Of a stretch of 64,000 nt of DNA, positions 55,001-61,892 are shown piece after piece; the stretch's first letter is position 1, and every line of letters begins with the position of its first letter. The notes below the pieces were generated by a model. That model was not told the DNA's origin. It made no database searches and worked only from the letters and a program-made list of their open reading frames with translations. Location of the stretch: the NCBI GenBank assembly GCA_001769125.1, contig MEOG01000100.1, forward strand, positions 1-64,000. The letters run 5' to 3'. Origin of the DNA: Bacteroidetes bacterium GWF2_35_48 (lineage in GTDB: Bacteria > Bacteroidota > Bacteroidia > Bacteroidales > GWF2-35-48). The translations under genes and the position numbers were made by a program.

Positions 55001-56491
55001 TATCCTGTAAATTTCAATCCTATAAATTTGGTAAATACAACACTTGAAGAATACAACCCAACTACCTATTCATGGACATTTGGCAATGGGGTAGGTTCCT
55101 CCAACCTGACTTCGCCATCTTTCCCCTATGAACAGCCCGGGAACTATGAGCTAATCCTTCAAACAACAACATCTCACGGCTGTGTTGATACTGATACAAT
55201 TACAATTAATGTTGGTGGTCCTTGGGCAAACATATTACTTGATGATGATCATATTTGTAAAGGAGATACAGTTAGCTTTAATGTTACGGACACAATTTCC
55301 ATTCAATCTGTAACATGGGATTTTGGAGATGGAAGCATCAGCCACGAGTTTGCTCCTGCCCATGACTATACCTACTTCCCAGACACAGGATTTTTTGTTG
55401 TAACACTAAATGCAACATCAGGTTCCTGTCAGATGCCATTAAAAAAAGATACAATTAATATATATCAGGTTATTGCAGATTTTTTAAGAAATGATTTTAG
55501 TTCCGGAACGTCAGACACATCGGGTTGTGGACCATTTTTGGCAGATTTTACGAATCAATCAACAGGAGCGGATTCATGGTATTGGGATTTCGGGAACGGA
55601 AGTATTTTCAATGGACAAAATCCCGCAACACAAACATTTGTTAACAATGCAGCTTCAGATGTAATTTACAATGTTGCTCTTTATATCTCAGAAAGCATGG
55701 CTGGTTGTGTTGATACGGCAATAAAACAAATAGTAGTGCATCCTACACCTGTATTAGCTTTAACAAATGATACGATTATTTGTTTAGGCGCAACAGCGCA
55801 ATTGAATGCAAGCGGCGGTTCCACAATTCTTTGGTCGCCTGCGAATGCGCTTAGCGATACAATGATTTATCATCCTGTTGCAAGCCCTGTTACTACAACT
55901 ACCTATCACGCTTTGATCACAAGCGACAAAGGATGCACGAATGAAGACTCTGTAAAAATTGCAGTTCAGCAAATTCCAAATCTCAGCACCATTGCAGATA
56001 CAACAATTATTATCGGTGAATCAATTAATTTGTCTACCACAGTAGATCAGGATAATACAAGCTATCAATGGCTCCCTGACTATAAACTCAGTTGCAACAA
56101 CTGCGACGAACCAGTTGCCACACCACTAAGATCAACAGATTACATTATAACAATTTCTGACAGCATCGGGTGTTTTTCAGTTTCAAAGCTTATCCGAATA
56201 ATTGTAGATGCAAAATTTTCAATTGATGTCCCTACAGTGTTTACTCCTAATGGAGATGGACACAACGACATAATCTTTGCAAAAGGCTGGGGCGTTAAAC
56301 AATTCAGAAAATTTCAGATATACAACCGCTGGGGACAACTTGTTTATGAAACCGATGATAAAACACAGGGGTGGAATGGAACTTTTAATGGAATGGCACA
56401 ACCCGCTGATACTTACACTTACTTTATAGAGGTTGAACTTCTTGACGAAACCTTTAAAACAAAACAAGGAAATTTTAGTTTGCTGAGATAA
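52046..56491 (+). CDS. Giant PKD-repeat surface protein with gliding-type (type B) C-terminal domain
   Basis: A 1481-aa secreted protein. The ATG at 52046 gives a clean signal peptide (ending SLKAQ); an upstream TTG is less likely. About fourteen PKD-like modules follow, recognisable by W-x-F-G-D-G turns (for example WDFGNGNTSS, WNFGDSGTST, WDFGDGSISH), some degenerate. An Ig-like pair comes next (about 1240-1390). The end is a gliding-motility-associated C-terminal domain (VPTVFTPNGDGHNDIIF ... YNRWGQLVYE ... GNFSLLR). Expected on the cell surface as adhesin or filament. Divergent to PorP/SprF. Confidence 0.93.
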   Translation: MTKRIFVFFFLFGLTFSLKAQVTASFIADITEGCGQIPLVSFTNSSTGSGTLSYQWDFGNGNTSSDANPFTSYPNPGSYTVSLTVSNGSQTDVMTIPVNVWYVPVASFTSGAHAGCLPLSVNFQDGSNVTGSTITNWLWYFGDGYSSTEQSPTHIYTTEGNYPVSLTVTDAHGCISIPYNLTDYAQASVVPTISISGDITSYCLTPLTTNFTNNSSGSTPLAFQWNFGDPTSGSANTSTQQNPSHTYNDIGIYDVSLVATDQNGCSNDTVITEMIDISTVTASFNVVEGDTGCLNQMVHFNNTSGTPGIWIYGNGTSGTSDSIIYTATGTYEVTLIAAPVECPDTISHFITIVNPPTTDFLIDSVYGCKVPHNVNFTNTSTGDVSWSWNFGDSGTSTTENPSHTYTGQGNFNVVLTILNQNGCRASQTKNVIVQFPDVSFEADTNMGCVDIPVNFEDNSTCNTQYDNVVGWNWNFDDGQTSNLQNPSHTYTVDGQFWITLTITTQHNCTAKDSVQLFFGSHQLPGFTLDKYIACAQDSIFITNTSADTNKIQTYDWKFGLTLTSNLQHPVPQILRNTVDTGYAHFQLVTNYYGCRDTILDSVYIKGPIIKTRSVVTDLMSCDDPHQYIMTTNTQGAEYWTWDWRDSSLVDTTDQDTVMHQYPVAPLSTPDYMVLVYAFNDSLGCVYKDSIKVYPKDIYANFDSLAWKDTICFDPNELLASTFKDAYFWRWNFGDGTPTTSWGLPLTDHLYDTSGTYTIWLYAKTMSLNELQCVDSISRQVRVFKPEVEFYGDTLIGCAQSPITIPFHSQAFSPDTNIVSWLWNLGDNQTSTDTAFSHSYPTPGKYNITLEVTDGFGCINSLTKNQYIASLAVTSNFTLSQTVYCTGDDILLNSSSTSIPTDYPPTDFHWYLSNGDSSYQQSPTISFPVKGDYDVTLIVFNALGCSDTLIRPAYIQSQSIDAGFYVTLNNMITSSDNLIAVVDTNCYPVNFNPINLVNTTLEEYNPTTYSWTFGNGVGSSNLTSPSFPYEQPGNYELILQTTTSHGCVDTDTITINVGGPWANILLDDDHICKGDTVSFNVTDTISIQSVTWDFGDGSISHEFAPAHDYTYFPDTGFFVVTLNATSGSCQMPLKKDTINIYQVIADFLRNDFSSGTSDTSGCGPFLADFTNQSTGADSWYWDFGNGSIFNGQNPATQTFVNNAASDVIYNVALYISESMAGCVDTAIKQIVVHPTPVLALTNDTIICLGATAQLNASGGSTILWSPANALSDTMIYHPVASPVTTTTYHALITSDKGCTNEDSVKIAVQQIPNLSTIADTTIIIGESINLSTTVDQDNTSYQWLPDYKLSCNNCDEPVATPLRSTDYIITISDSIGCFSVSKLIRIIVDAKFSIDVPTVFTPNGDGHNDIIFAKGWGVKQFRKFQIYNRWGQLVYETDDKTQGWNGTFNGMAQPADTYTYFIEVELLDETFKTKQGNFSLLR

Positions 56492-56493
56492 AT

Positions 56494-56541
56494 GGTGTCT
56501 TCGACTCCGCTCAGACACCGCTTGATTCCGCTCAGACACCG
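56494..56541. repeat. Tandem CCGCTCAGACACCG unit with hairpin
   Basis: Two 21-22 nt units ending CCGCTCAGACACCG (56499-56520 and 56521-56541). GGTGTCT (56494-56500) pairs with AGACACC (56513-56519), 2 nt after the PKD gene stop, so it may also act as a 3' hairpin. Confidence 0.65.
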
Positions 56542-56602
56542 ATTGGTGCTTTGACATTGATTGCTGATTCTTTTCCCATCCTCCCCTTGCTCTGTTCTGT
56601 AC

Positions 56603-56646
56603 AATCGTTCCACTTGTGCTGAGCGAAGTCGAAGTATGGAACGATT
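56603..56646 (-). terminator. Long hairpin after the flippase gene, containing GCTGAGCGAAGTCGAAG
   Basis: Perfect arms AATCGTTCCA (56603-56612) and TGGAACGATT (56637-56646), directly next to the flippase stop codon. The loop carries GTGCTGAGCGAAGTCGAAG, a string that recurs in intergenic DNA of many Bacteroidota genomes. Probably an intergenic repeat serving as 3' end. Confidence 0.6.
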
Positions 56647-58149
56647 CTACAGTCGCTTACCGCCTTTCCCACGAACCAGATACTCAACCAAATTTTCTTT
56701 CCACACAACGAATAAAATAAATATCAGCAACAACATGGTTCCAAAGCCAATGTTGAGCCAGAAATTTGTAGTACGCAGATATGCTGCTAAGAAGAAAAAG
56801 CCAACAGCAACGCCAATATAAATAAAAATAGTTTTTAAATCGTATTTGATTTTATAATACTTCTGACCCATAAAATAAGAAAGAATCATCATTAAAAAAT
56901 AGCAGATAAAATGTGTCCATGCCGCTCCCATGTAGCCGCCAAAGTAAGGGTTGTCAAGAGGAACAAGCAGTACATTTAAAAGAATCGTTATTACAGCGCC
57001 GAAAATTGCAATATACGCGCCGTATCTTGTATAGTTTGTTAGCTTATACCAGATAGATAAATTAATAATAATTCCAAGAAATAAATTTGCCATCAGAATT
57101 ATCGGAACAATTTTTATTCCCTCATGAAAACCGGCTCCGATGAAATGCTTGACAATATCTATATAAAACATTACGCCCATAAAAATCAGCAGACAAAAAA
57201 CAATAAAAAACTTCATCACATCGGCATACATTTTTTTTGCATCCTTAGATTTTGCTTCGGAAAAGAAAAAGGGTTCAGCAGCGTATCGGAACATTTGGAT
57301 AAACAAGGTCATCAGCACTGCAACTTTATAATTTGCGCCGTAAATTCCCAACTGGCTCATAACATTTGTATCCGGCGACAAGAGGCGTTTTAGCATTACC
57401 CTGTCTAATGCTTCATTTATCATCCCGGCAAGCCCGGCTACTAAAAGGGGTAAAGAATACCGCAACATTTTTTTCAACAGGGGCGAGTCGAATACCATTT
57501 TTATTTTCATCATCTCCGGAAGCAAAAGCAGGATTGTAAATACGCTGGCTATAAGATTTGAAATAAAAACATAGCCAACACCAATTTCAGGAGAATAAAT
57601 ATTCGATATAAAAGAATCGGGATTGTGTTTTAAAATCCACGGACACAACACAAGGAAAAATAAGTTCCCAAGAATATTAATTGAAATATTAAGAATTTTA
57701 TAAAAAGCAAATTTCCATGCTTTTCGCTTCTGCCTTAAACGAGCAAAGGGTATAGCCGTAAAGGCATCGGCAGCCATTATTATTCCGAACCATGTTATGT
57801 ATTCAGCATGATCAGAATAATTAATAAAGTCCGCGATTTGTCCTGAAAAAATACTTGTAATTAAAATAAAAAGAAACGATGATGATAAAAGAGCAATCAA
57901 AGATGTGCTGTATACGCGGTTTTCGTCTTTCTCGGTTTCAGAAAAACGGAAATAACCGGTCTCCATTCCGTAGGTAAGAACAATCATAATAAAGGTGGCA
58001 TAAGCATACAATTCAGTAATTACCCCAAATTGCTCTGTCGCAAAAACACGGGTATGAAGGGGAACCAGCAAGTAGTTCAGCAAACGACCAAGCATGGAGC
58101 TGAGTCCGTAGATTGCGGTTTGTCCTGCTAATGTTTTAAGCTTACCCAA
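56647..58149 (-). CDS. Polysaccharide flippase (Wzx / MOP family)
   Basis: A 500-aa inner-membrane protein with about 13-14 membrane segments. Its N-terminus (LAGQTAIYGLSSMLGRLLNYLLVPLHTRVF) is typical of Bacteroidota lipopolysaccharide/O-antigen flippases. It would move lipid-linked sugars to the periplasmic face for polysaccharide or glycoprotein assembly. No in-frame ATG precedes this conserved start; a TTG (58147-58149) is used in the call. The isolated position, away from glycosyltransferase clusters, leaves the substrate open. The spacer before it holds a tandem array. Confidence 0.9.
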   Translation of the reverse strand: MGKLKTLAGQTAIYGLSSMLGRLLNYLLVPLHTRVFATEQFGVITELYAYATFIMIVLTYGMETGYFRFSETEKDENRVYSTSLIALLSSSFLFILITSIFSGQIADFINYSDHAEYITWFGIIMAADAFTAIPFARLRQKRKAWKFAFYKILNISINILGNLFFLVLCPWILKHNPDSFISNIYSPEIGVGYVFISNLIASVFTILLLLPEMMKIKMVFDSPLLKKMLRYSLPLLVAGLAGMINEALDRVMLKRLLSPDTNVMSQLGIYGANYKVAVLMTLFIQMFRYAAEPFFFSEAKSKDAKKMYADVMKFFIVFCLLIFMGVMFYIDIVKHFIGAGFHEGIKIVPIILMANLFLGIIINLSIWYKLTNYTRYGAYIAIFGAVITILLNVLLVPLDNPYFGGYMGAAWTHFICYFLMMILSYFMGQKYYKIKYDLKTIFIYIGVAVGFFFLAAYLRTTNFWLNIGFGTMLLLIFILFVVWKENLVEYLVRGKGGKRL

Positions 58150-58221
58150 AATCAGATTTTTTATTACTGCAAAATTAGAAAAATGAATGACAGAAAAGAA
58201 TATAGGGGAAATTTAATTCAG

Positions 58222-58475
58222 TAGATGTACAATTGGGCTACGGTAGATGTTCGATAGATGTACGGTAGATGCACAATAGATGTTCGGTAGGGCAGCAATG
58301 GATGTTCAATAGGGCAACGGTAGATGTATGGTAGATGTACAATTGTTGATTCGATAGATATTCAATTGTGCAACGATAGATGTTCGGTAGATGTTCAATT
58401 GTATTCCTACCGAATTACTATTGTATTCCTATTGTATTTCTATCGAATTCCTATTGTATTCCTATTGTATTCCGA
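58222..58475. repeat. Degenerate tandem array with 11-bp period, about 23 units
   Basis: Units are 11 bp with one exception: a 12-bp unit at 58343-58354. Examples are TAGATGTTCGG, TAGATGTACAA, TAGGGCAACGG, TTGTATTCCTA and TCGAATTCCTA. Junctions between units are CGG-TAG, CGA-TAG, CAA-TAG or CAA-TTG in the left half and CTA-TTG, CTA-CCG or CTA-TCG in the right half; the right-half junctions are reverse complements of left-half ones. The array occupies the gap between the flippase and a GNAT gene. The only other thing I see in the 58150-58575 spacer is the hairpin element at 58502. Confidence 0.9.
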
Positions 58476-58501
58476 ATTTTTAATTTCTAATTTTATCTAC
58501 C

Positions 58502-58558
58502 GCAAACCTTTGAGGATAGCCTTCGCTCAAGCCTACCCGCAATACCTCACAGGATTGC
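58502..58558. repeat. CCTGTGAGG hairpin element, copy 3
   Basis: Arms GCAAACCTTTGAGG (58502-58515) and CCTCACAGGATTGC (58545-58558); one arm base differs from copies 1 and 2. The loop shares CTTCGCTCAAGCC-like text with copy 2. It lies 26 nt right of the 11-bp array. Confidence 0.87.
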
Positions 58559-58575
58559 TTTCCTTAATTCTTAAT

Positions 58576-59007
58576 TTACCCACCATACACCATTTTATAA
58601 TGTTTAATCCCAGCTTCCATAAACATATTTCCTTCAACAATAAAATTATTCTTCAAATAAAAATTCACAGCTTTTTCCTGAGCATGAAGATAAATAGCGC
58701 TTTTCAAAGGTTTTACATCTTTTAAAACAGCGTCAAGAATTACTTTTCCCACACCTGTATTTCTATAATCCGGCAATACGGCAAAGCGTTCTAATTTTAC
58801 TCCGGAATCCGTTTTTCTCCAACGTGCTGTTGCAATATATTTATCTATATTTTTTATCAAATAATGCAGTGCCTCATCATCTCCCTGATATTCTAATGCG
58901 GGATCAACACCTTGCTCGTTAATAAAAACCATCGTTCTTATTTTTCGAGCTTCGGTCAGCAGGTCGCCTGCATCATTGCTGTAAAAATTTATTACCTGAA
59001 ATTCCAT
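58576..59007 (-). CDS. GNAT-family N-acetyltransferase
   Basis: A 143-aa single-domain acetyltransferase of the ElaA-like shape. IRTMVFINEQGVDPALEYQGDD near the N-terminus and the acetyl-CoA motif LERFAVLPDYRNTGVGKVIL (about 72-91), then YLHAQEKAVNFYLKNNF. Substrate unknown. It may share a transcript with the flippase, although a 426-nt repeat-filled gap separates them. Confidence 0.88.
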   Translation of the reverse strand: MEFQVINFYSNDAGDLLTEARKIRTMVFINEQGVDPALEYQGDDEALHYLIKNIDKYIATARWRKTDSGVKLERFAVLPDYRNTGVGKVILDAVLKDVKPLKSAIYLHAQEKAVNFYLKNNFIVEGNMFMEAGIKHYKMVYGG

Positions 59008-59091
59008 AATTGTTATTCTTTAAAAATGATCAAATTTAAACCAATTATAAAATTATATTGACTAAATGTTCATTTGTTATGACAAAAACAT

Positions 59092-59099
59092 TAATTTTG
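59092..59099 (+). promoter_or_regulatory. Probable -7 box upstream of the mini-T9SS protein and asnB
   Basis: TAATTTTG, exact consensus match. Transcription would begin near 59105, exactly at the left end of the structured repeat at 59106-59184. The -33 is weak (TTTG with only 15 bp). Confidence 0.4.
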
Positions 59100-59105
59100 T
59101 ATATC

Positions 59106-59184
59106 GAGTGTTTGTCCATAATGTCCGACCTGCTTGCTTATAGGCAAGTAGTTGCGTTTTTCTCGAACATTCTGAACTAAACAC
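59106..59184 (+). repeat. MITE-like structured repeat, copy 3 (internally deleted)
   Basis: Ends AGTGTTTGTCCATAATGT (59106-59123) and ACATTCTGAACTAAACACT (59166-59184) match the termini of the elements at 4443-4624 and 61679-61875. The middle, about 90 bp including the long central helix, is missing. Internal deletion is typical of non-autonomous elements. Confidence 0.8.
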
Positions 59185-59226
59185 TGAATTTTAGACAGTC
59201 ACTTTCTAACTAATAATGTAGGACGA

Positions 59227-59583
59227 ATGAGAAAAATTGCCTCACTTGTCAGTTTTTTTGTTTTCATTTTTTTACTTCAGGGAGTAGCACAACAGACTAC
59301 TGTCTCGTCCGGCAATTTATCCCTGCTGAACAAAAATATTTTGTTTTACCCCAATCCTGCTTCGAATACGATTAACATTAATTATTCCATAAATACTTCC
59401 CAATTCGTATGTATTAGTATATATAACCAAATTGGGCAGGAAGTAATAAGTGTTATTAAAGAGACTCAAAAAGAAGGAACTTATTCCTACGAAGTGAATG
59501 TTGAAAAACTAGGAATAGGAATATATTTTATACGTATCAACACAGGGAAAGAATTTATTACACGAAAACTAATCATTAGCTGA
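59227..59583 (+). CDS. Mini-protein: signal peptide plus T9SS type A sorting domain only
   Basis: A 118-aa protein. A signal peptide ends near GVAQ (about 21). Only about 15 residues (QTTVSSGNLSLLNKN) separate it from a complete type A sorting domain (ILFYPNPASNTININY ... GIYFIRINTGKEFITRKLIIS). If exported and cleaved by the T9SS sortase, the released cargo would be a peptide of roughly 15-20 residues. It could be a functional peptide, a competitor or carrier for the sorting machinery, or the remnant of a larger cargo. It starts from an ATG and is 9 nt upstream of asnB. Confidence 0.8.
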   Translation: MRKIASLVSFFVFIFLLQGVAQQTTVSSGNLSLLNKNILFYPNPASNTININYSINTSQFVCISIYNQIGQEVISVIKETQKEGTYSYEVNVEKLGIGIYFIRINTGKEFITRKLIIS

Positions 59584-59592
59584 AATATTAAA

Positions 59593-61485
59593 ATGTGCGG
59601 TATTGCAGGATTTTTTTCTTTAAGTAATAAGTTCTCACCCGGAGAGCTTATTAACATGATGGTTTCCCTGAACCATCGCGGTCCTGATGCCAATGATTTT
59701 TATTGCAATGATACAGTTGGTATTGGCAACACCAGATTAAGTATTATTGATTTATCAGCACAAGCAAACCAGCCCATGCACTCGCGGTGCAACCGTTATG
59801 TCATTGTATACAATGGCGAGGTTTATAACTTTCAGGAAATTGCCAGCGAACTAAATATTCGTTTCAGAACAAAGTCAGACACAGAGGTTATATTAGAGGC
59901 TTTCGCTGAATGGGGCGTTACATTCGTGAAAAAATTAAACGGAATGTTTGCCATTGCTATTTACGACAAAGAAGAAGATAAACTTTATATTTTTCGTGAC
60001 CGATTAGGAGTTAAACCTCTTTATTATTACTGGGATGGAGAAAATTTTGCTTTTGCTTCGGAATTGAAAGCGCTATTAAAACTTGATTTTCTAACCAAAA
60101 ATCTTCAAATTTTCAAACGCGCTGTTAATGAATTTCTGTATCTCGGTTTTATTCCCGGCCCAAATACTATTTATCAAAACATTTATAAATTTCCGTCTGG
60201 TCATTTTGCCCGAATTACCCATCGCTCGCTGAAAATTGAACTTTACTGGAAAATTGAAGATCATATACGTCAGAATATATGTACTGACGAAACAGAGGCA
60301 AAACAAAAATTAGACGAATTGCTTCAAAAATCTGTTCAATACAGAATGATATGCGATGTACCTTTTGGTACTTTTTTAAGCGGAGGAACAGATTCCAGCC
60401 TAGTAACTGCTATTGCGCAAAAATATTCCGACAAGCCTGTTAAAACATTTTCTATTGGATTTAAAGAAGACAAATACAACGAATCGGGCTATGCAAGGCA
60501 GGTTGCAGAATATTTGAAAACGGAGCATCATGAATTTATTGTAACGGAAAAAGAGGCAATGCCTCTTTTTGAAAGCCTTGTATCCTGTTTTGACGAACCT
60601 TTTGGAGATTCTTCAGCAATACCTACCATGCTTGTATCAAAACTTGCGAAAGAACATGTAACAATGGTTCTTTCAGGCGATGGGGGGGATGAATTGTTTC
60701 ATGGGTATGGCGCGTATCTGTGGGCGCACCGCTTGGCAAACCCTTTTGTCAAAACATTCAGAAAACCTCTGAAAATGGGCTTTTCAAAACTATCAGACAA
60801 TAAATATCAAAAGGCATCCCAGCTATTAAAACAACCACCTAAAGGACAATTGAAAAGTCATATTTTTTCTCAGGAACAGGCTTTGTTTTCACGTAGCGAA
60901 ATTGATCTGCTTCTCGATAAAAGTTATCTTACTTATATTTCACTTGACGAAAATTACAGCCAATTGTCGCGAACACTGAATCCCGCAGAAGAACAAGCAA
61001 TATTTGATTTGAAATATTATCTCAGAGATGATCTTCTTGTTAAAGTTGACCGTGCAAGCATGCATTATTCTCTCGAAACCCGCGTGCCACTGCTCGATTA
61101 TCAGATTGTTGAATTTGCGCTGAATCTTTCTCCTGATCTGAAAATAAAAAATGGTGTGCAGAAATATTTATTGAAGGAAGTTCTTTATAAATACATTCCG
61201 AAAAATATTATGGAACGGACTAAGTGGGGCTTCGCAATTCCTTTGGCAAAATGGCTGCAAACAGACCTTCGCTACTTAATTGAAGACACGCTTTCTGTAT
61301 CAAATATAAAAAAACACGGAATTGTAAATCCTTCGTATGTTGAAACTCTGAAAAAGGAATTTTTTGCAGGAAAAACTCTTTTATATAACCGCTTATGGCT
61401 TCTCGTTGTTTTGCATTTATGGTTGGATAAGCGAAGCAAACCTTCCTCTCATTCCTCTGAACATCTTTATGTGAAGCAGTTTTAA
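59593..61485 (+). CDS. asnB: Asparagine synthase (glutamine-hydrolysing)
   Basis: A 630-aa class II glutamine amidotransferase. The N-terminal glutaminase begins MCGIAGF with catalytic Cys2, which fixes the start at 59593, followed by LNHRGPD and NGEVYN. The synthase domain has the pyrophosphate loop SGGTDS (263-268). It makes asparagine from aspartate, or amidates a different acid such as a sugar carboxylate; several AsnB-like proteins work in polysaccharide pathways. The flippase nearby makes that alternative worth noting. Its stop codon lies inside the terminal repeat of the next element. Confidence 0.92.
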   Translation: MCGIAGFFSLSNKFSPGELINMMVSLNHRGPDANDFYCNDTVGIGNTRLSIIDLSAQANQPMHSRCNRYVIVYNGEVYNFQEIASELNIRFRTKSDTEVILEAFAEWGVTFVKKLNGMFAIAIYDKEEDKLYIFRDRLGVKPLYYYWDGENFAFASELKALLKLDFLTKNLQIFKRAVNEFLYLGFIPGPNTIYQNIYKFPSGHFARITHRSLKIELYWKIEDHIRQNICTDETEAKQKLDELLQKSVQYRMICDVPFGTFLSGGTDSSLVTAIAQKYSDKPVKTFSIGFKEDKYNESGYARQVAEYLKTEHHEFIVTEKEAMPLFESLVSCFDEPFGDSSAIPTMLVSKLAKEHVTMVLSGDGGDELFHGYGAYLWAHRLANPFVKTFRKPLKMGFSKLSDNKYQKASQLLKQPPKGQLKSHIFSQEQALFSRSEIDLLLDKSYLTYISLDENYSQLSRTLNPAEEQAIFDLKYYLRDDLLVKVDRASMHYSLETRVPLLDYQIVEFALNLSPDLKIKNGVQKYLLKEVLYKYIPKNIMERTKWGFAIPLAKWLQTDLRYLIEDTLSVSNIKKHGIVNPSYVETLKKEFFAGKTLLYNRLWLLVVLHLWLDKRSKPSSHSSEHLYVKQF

Positions 61486-61680
61486 TTAGTGCTTGCAAGA
61501 AAACGTCAATTTCTGCGTTACTCTCAACCTGAAAAACAGTCATGTACATTAGTACACCTGTCTGCCGACAAGGCAGGCTCCTGATTTTCAGGTCTTCGAA
61601 AGCCTTGAACTTGACCTTTTCTTATCAAGCACTCACACTGTTAAGCAAAAAACAAGGGTTTTCTTGCTAACACTAATTAG
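61482..61680. repeat. MITE-like element with 23-bp terminal inverted repeats
   Basis: Termini 61482-61504 and 61658-61680 match as inverted repeats at 20 of 23 positions (TAATTAGTG and GCAAGAAAAC blocks). A second nested pair AGTGCTTG / CAAGCACT is at 61488-61495 / 61626-61633. The central helix ACCTGAAAA (61527-61535) / TTTTCAGGT (61585-61593) encloses TGTAC/GTACA and CTGCC/GGCAG hairpins. Its centre is recognisably related to that of the neighbouring element although stem sequences differ. Confidence 0.8.
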
Positions 61681-61875
61681 TGTTTGTCCATAATGTCCGA
61701 GCATCGCACTAGCTGGCTCAAACAACCACCAGTTGTTTGCCCTGTTATGCTAATAATAAAAACCAGTCATTTACATAAGTAAACTCCTGATTTTTATTAT
61801 TTCGCAAGCATTTCGGCAAGCTCAATGTATTACCTTGAACTCGGTCATTCTGAATCAAACACTGACTTTATGGAT
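61679..61875 (+). repeat. MITE-like structured repeat, copy 2 (full length)
   Basis: Ends AGTGTTTGTCCATAATGT (61679-61696) and CATTCTGAATCAAACACT (61846-61863), with homology to copy 1 continuing to about 61875. A perfect 11-bp helix AATAATAAAAA (61752-61762) / TTTTTATTATT (61791-61801) encloses TTTAC/GTAAA. Together with the adjacent element it fills the 61486-61892 spacer. Confidence 0.85.
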
Positions 61876-61892
61876 AAAGGCTAGTAAGTCAT

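Noticed and set aside
58222-58475. CRISPR array
   Set aside because: Units are 11 bp and directly adjacent; there are no spacers of constant length, no leader and no cas genes.
58324-58725. 133-aa plus-strand open frame running through the 11-bp array
   Set aside because: The frame arises from the repeat and ends inside the opposite-strand GNAT gene; no start context or family features.
61220-61549. 109-aa minus-strand frame at the end of asnB
   Set aside because: Antisense to the conserved end of asnB and overlapping the repeat; a shadow frame.
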